22,294 bases of DNA, taken from assembly GCA_002299125.1 (NCBI GenBank), contig DBNU01000203.1, forward strand, positions 1 to 22,294, written 5' to 3'. The position numbers were made by a program, and so were the translations under genes. Positions 21,285 through 22,294 of the stretch are shown here, one piece after another. Every line of letters begins with the position of its first letter. Positions within the stretch are counted from its first letter, which is position 1. Below the pieces are notes generated by a model. The model saw only the letters and a list, made by a program, of their open reading frames with translations, was not told where the DNA came from and searched no databases. Source of the DNA: Proteobacteria bacterium UBA664 (GTDB taxonomy: Bacteria > Pseudomonadota > Gammaproteobacteria > UBA7966).

Positions 21285-21979
21285 GCACCGATCCACGGGT
21301 CACTGAGCGGCGGAATGGAGCAACAGACCGCCAGGGTTGCGGCGAAGTCCGCGCGTGGCAGCGGTCGCGCCCCCAGACTCTCCAGATGCCGGGTGTGCAC
21401 CTGGCAGTCCACGAGCGCGAAGCCCGCCGCGTCGAGGGCGCGAATGAGGTGAACGAAGGCGATCTTGGAGGCATCGGTGTAGCGGGTGAACATGGACTCG
21501 CCGAAGAACACCCGACCGATGCAGAGTCCATAGAGGCCTCCGGCCAGTTCGCTCCCCTGCCAGGCCTCGACCGAGTGGGCGTATCCGGCGGCGTGGAGTC
21601 GCCGGAAGGCTGCCTGCATTTCCGTCGTCAGCCAGGTACCGTCCTGGTCGCGGCGGGGTGCCGCGCAGGCCGCCAGCACGCGGGCGAAGGCGGTATCGAA
21701 AGTGATGCGGAAGGGCGTCTGGGCGAGCGCGCGGCGCAGGCTGCGCGACACGTGCAGCTCGCTCGGTACCAGCACCGTGCGCGGATTGGGTGACCACCAG
21801 AGGATGGGTTGGCCCGGGCCGAACCACGGAAAGATCCCGCGCCGGTAGGCCTCGAGGATACGGGCGGGCTCGAGGTCACCGCCCACGGCAAGCAGGCCAT
21901 CGGGCTCGCGCAAGGCCTGCTCGATCGGCGGGAAGCCCGCGGCGAGCCGCCTGGCCGCAAGCCAGTAGACCGGGCTCAA
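21263..21979 (-). CDS. aat: Leucyl/phenylalanyl-tRNA-protein transferase
   Basis: Aat adds Leu or Phe to proteins with N-terminal Lys or Arg, marking them for ClpS/ClpAP. The 238-residue product has the hallmark stretches ALREPDGLLAVGGDL, GIFPWF, ILWWSPNPR, the TWLT motif, HSVEAW and GESMF, then the LVDCQVHTRHLESLG region. The only available start is TTG 21979, since a stop codon (21995-21997) lies a few codons upstream with no ATG or GTG between and none follows before the conserved region. The ribosome site is poor, suggesting low expression. It overlaps bpt and is preceded by the end of a DUF482 gene. Confidence 0.94.
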   Translation of the reverse strand: MSPVYWLAARRLAAGFPPIEQALREPDGLLAVGGDLEPARILEAYRRGIFPWFGPGQPILWWSPNPRTVLVPSELHVSRSLRRALAQTPFRITFDTAFARVLAACAAPRRDQDGTWLTTEMQAAFRRLHAAGYAHSVEAWQGSELAGGLYGLCIGRVFFGESMFTRYTDASKIAFVHLIRALDAAGFALVDCQVHTRHLESLGARPLPRADFAATLAVCCSIPPLSDPWIGACEQARI

Positions 21980-21999
21980 GCGTTGCGCCCGGGTTCACC

Positions 22000-22034
22000 C
22001 GCACCCGGCCCGGTCGTTGGGCACGGTGGGTGCG
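22000..22034 (-). terminator. Compound hairpin between the DUF482 gene and aat
   Basis: CGCACCC (22000-22006) pairs with GGGTGCG (22028-22034). Inside the loop GCCC (22008-22011) pairs with GGGC (22019-22022). It fills most of the 63-nt gap before aat. It may be a partial terminator or lower aat translation. No T-tract is seen. Confidence 0.4.
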
Positions 22035-22042
22035 CGGCGGCG

Positions 22043-22294
22043 TCAGGAAGCGCCACTGTCATGGGCTTCCGGCCCAGCCTGCCGATAGGGCAGGTGGCTC
22101 CTGGCCGATTCGAGGTAGGCGAACACTGCCTGGGCCTCGCGGTGGCAGAAGTCGTCGATGGCATCGCGGAATCCGGCATCACGTACGTGCTGCACTGAGC
22201 GGGTGAGGATCGGCTCGAAGCCGCGCTGAAGTTTGTGTTCACCCTGAGCGCCGGCATCCAGCCGTGCGAGGTCGTGATGGATGCAATACTCGAT
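22043..22294 (-). CDS. DUF482/COG3146 family protein, C-terminal part (5' end outside window)
   Basis: An open frame runs from the window edge to TGA at 22043-22045, giving 83 residues. It has no in-window start, which is why simple start-to-stop calls miss it. The sequence reads CIHHDLARLDAGAQGEHKLQ, then RGFEPILTRSVQH, and ends near AYLESARSHLPYRQ. This matches my memory of the C-terminus of DUF482 proteins (COG3146), a GNAT/FemAB-like acyltransferase family often found just upstream of aat. The substrate is unknown. It is on the same strand as aat-bpt-infA, with a 63-nt gap that contains a hairpin. Confidence 0.75.
   Translation of the reverse strand: MEYCIHHDLARLDAGAQGEHKLQRGFEPILTRSVQHVRDAGFRDAIDDFCHREAQAVFAYLESARSHLPYRQAGPEAHDSGAS

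Overview
The window is a chromosomal segment of a GC-rich gammaproteobacterium. Three gene orders support this: lon-hupB-(tRNAs)-ppiD, accA-tilS, and DUF482-aat-bpt-infA. Protein wording and the VPLPA-CTERM protein suggest a Chromatiales/Ectothiorhodospiraceae-like lineage, but the genus cannot be fixed from the sequence. No rRNA, phage, transposase or CRISPR array was seen.

Layout. 1-3744 (+): 3' part of lon, hupB with a clear sigma70-type promoter, tRNA-Val(TAC), tRNA-Asp(GTC) with a terminator-like hairpin, and ppiD. 3876-10888 (-): a six-gene aerotolerance-type (Bat) operon read moxR, DUF58, DUF4381, batA, batB/C fusion, batD, with junctions from an 18-nt gap to an 11-nt overlap. 10889-11842: a long divergent non-coding region. 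It holds an AT-rich island with repeated TCACAATG words and, at about 11693-11782, what reads as a cyclic-di-GMP class I (GEMM-I) riboswitch just before a secreted VPLPA-CTERM protein gene (11843-12562). 12563-13376: non-coding, with two tandem copies of an element of about 180 bp that folds into matching hairpins. 13377-19445 (+): ygiQ, accA, tilS, a ferritin-like DUF455 gene overlapping tilS, and a cold-shock gene. 19596-20093 (+): a low-molecular-weight tyrosine phosphatase. 20173-22294 (-): infA, bpt, aat and the 3' end of a DUF482/COG3146 gene.

How the parts work together. Protein quality control is a recurring theme: Lon, PpiD, and the two N-degron aminoacyl transferases Aat and Bpt. 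The Bat operon couples a MoxR AAA+ ATPase to membrane-anchored von Willebrand factor A proteins and a BatD partner. The VPLPA-CTERM protein is a predicted exosortase substrate, and a c-di-GMP riboswitch in its leader would tie this surface or matrix protein to the biofilm second messenger.

The two most interesting non-coding objects are the riboswitch leader, where a conserved aptamer strand can also pair with the Shine-Dalgarno sequence, and the tandem structured repeats at 12676-12854 and 12963-13139. Differences between the two copies largely preserve the same stems, and two hairpins in each copy carry the same loop, CTGCCAC. I do not recognise that family.
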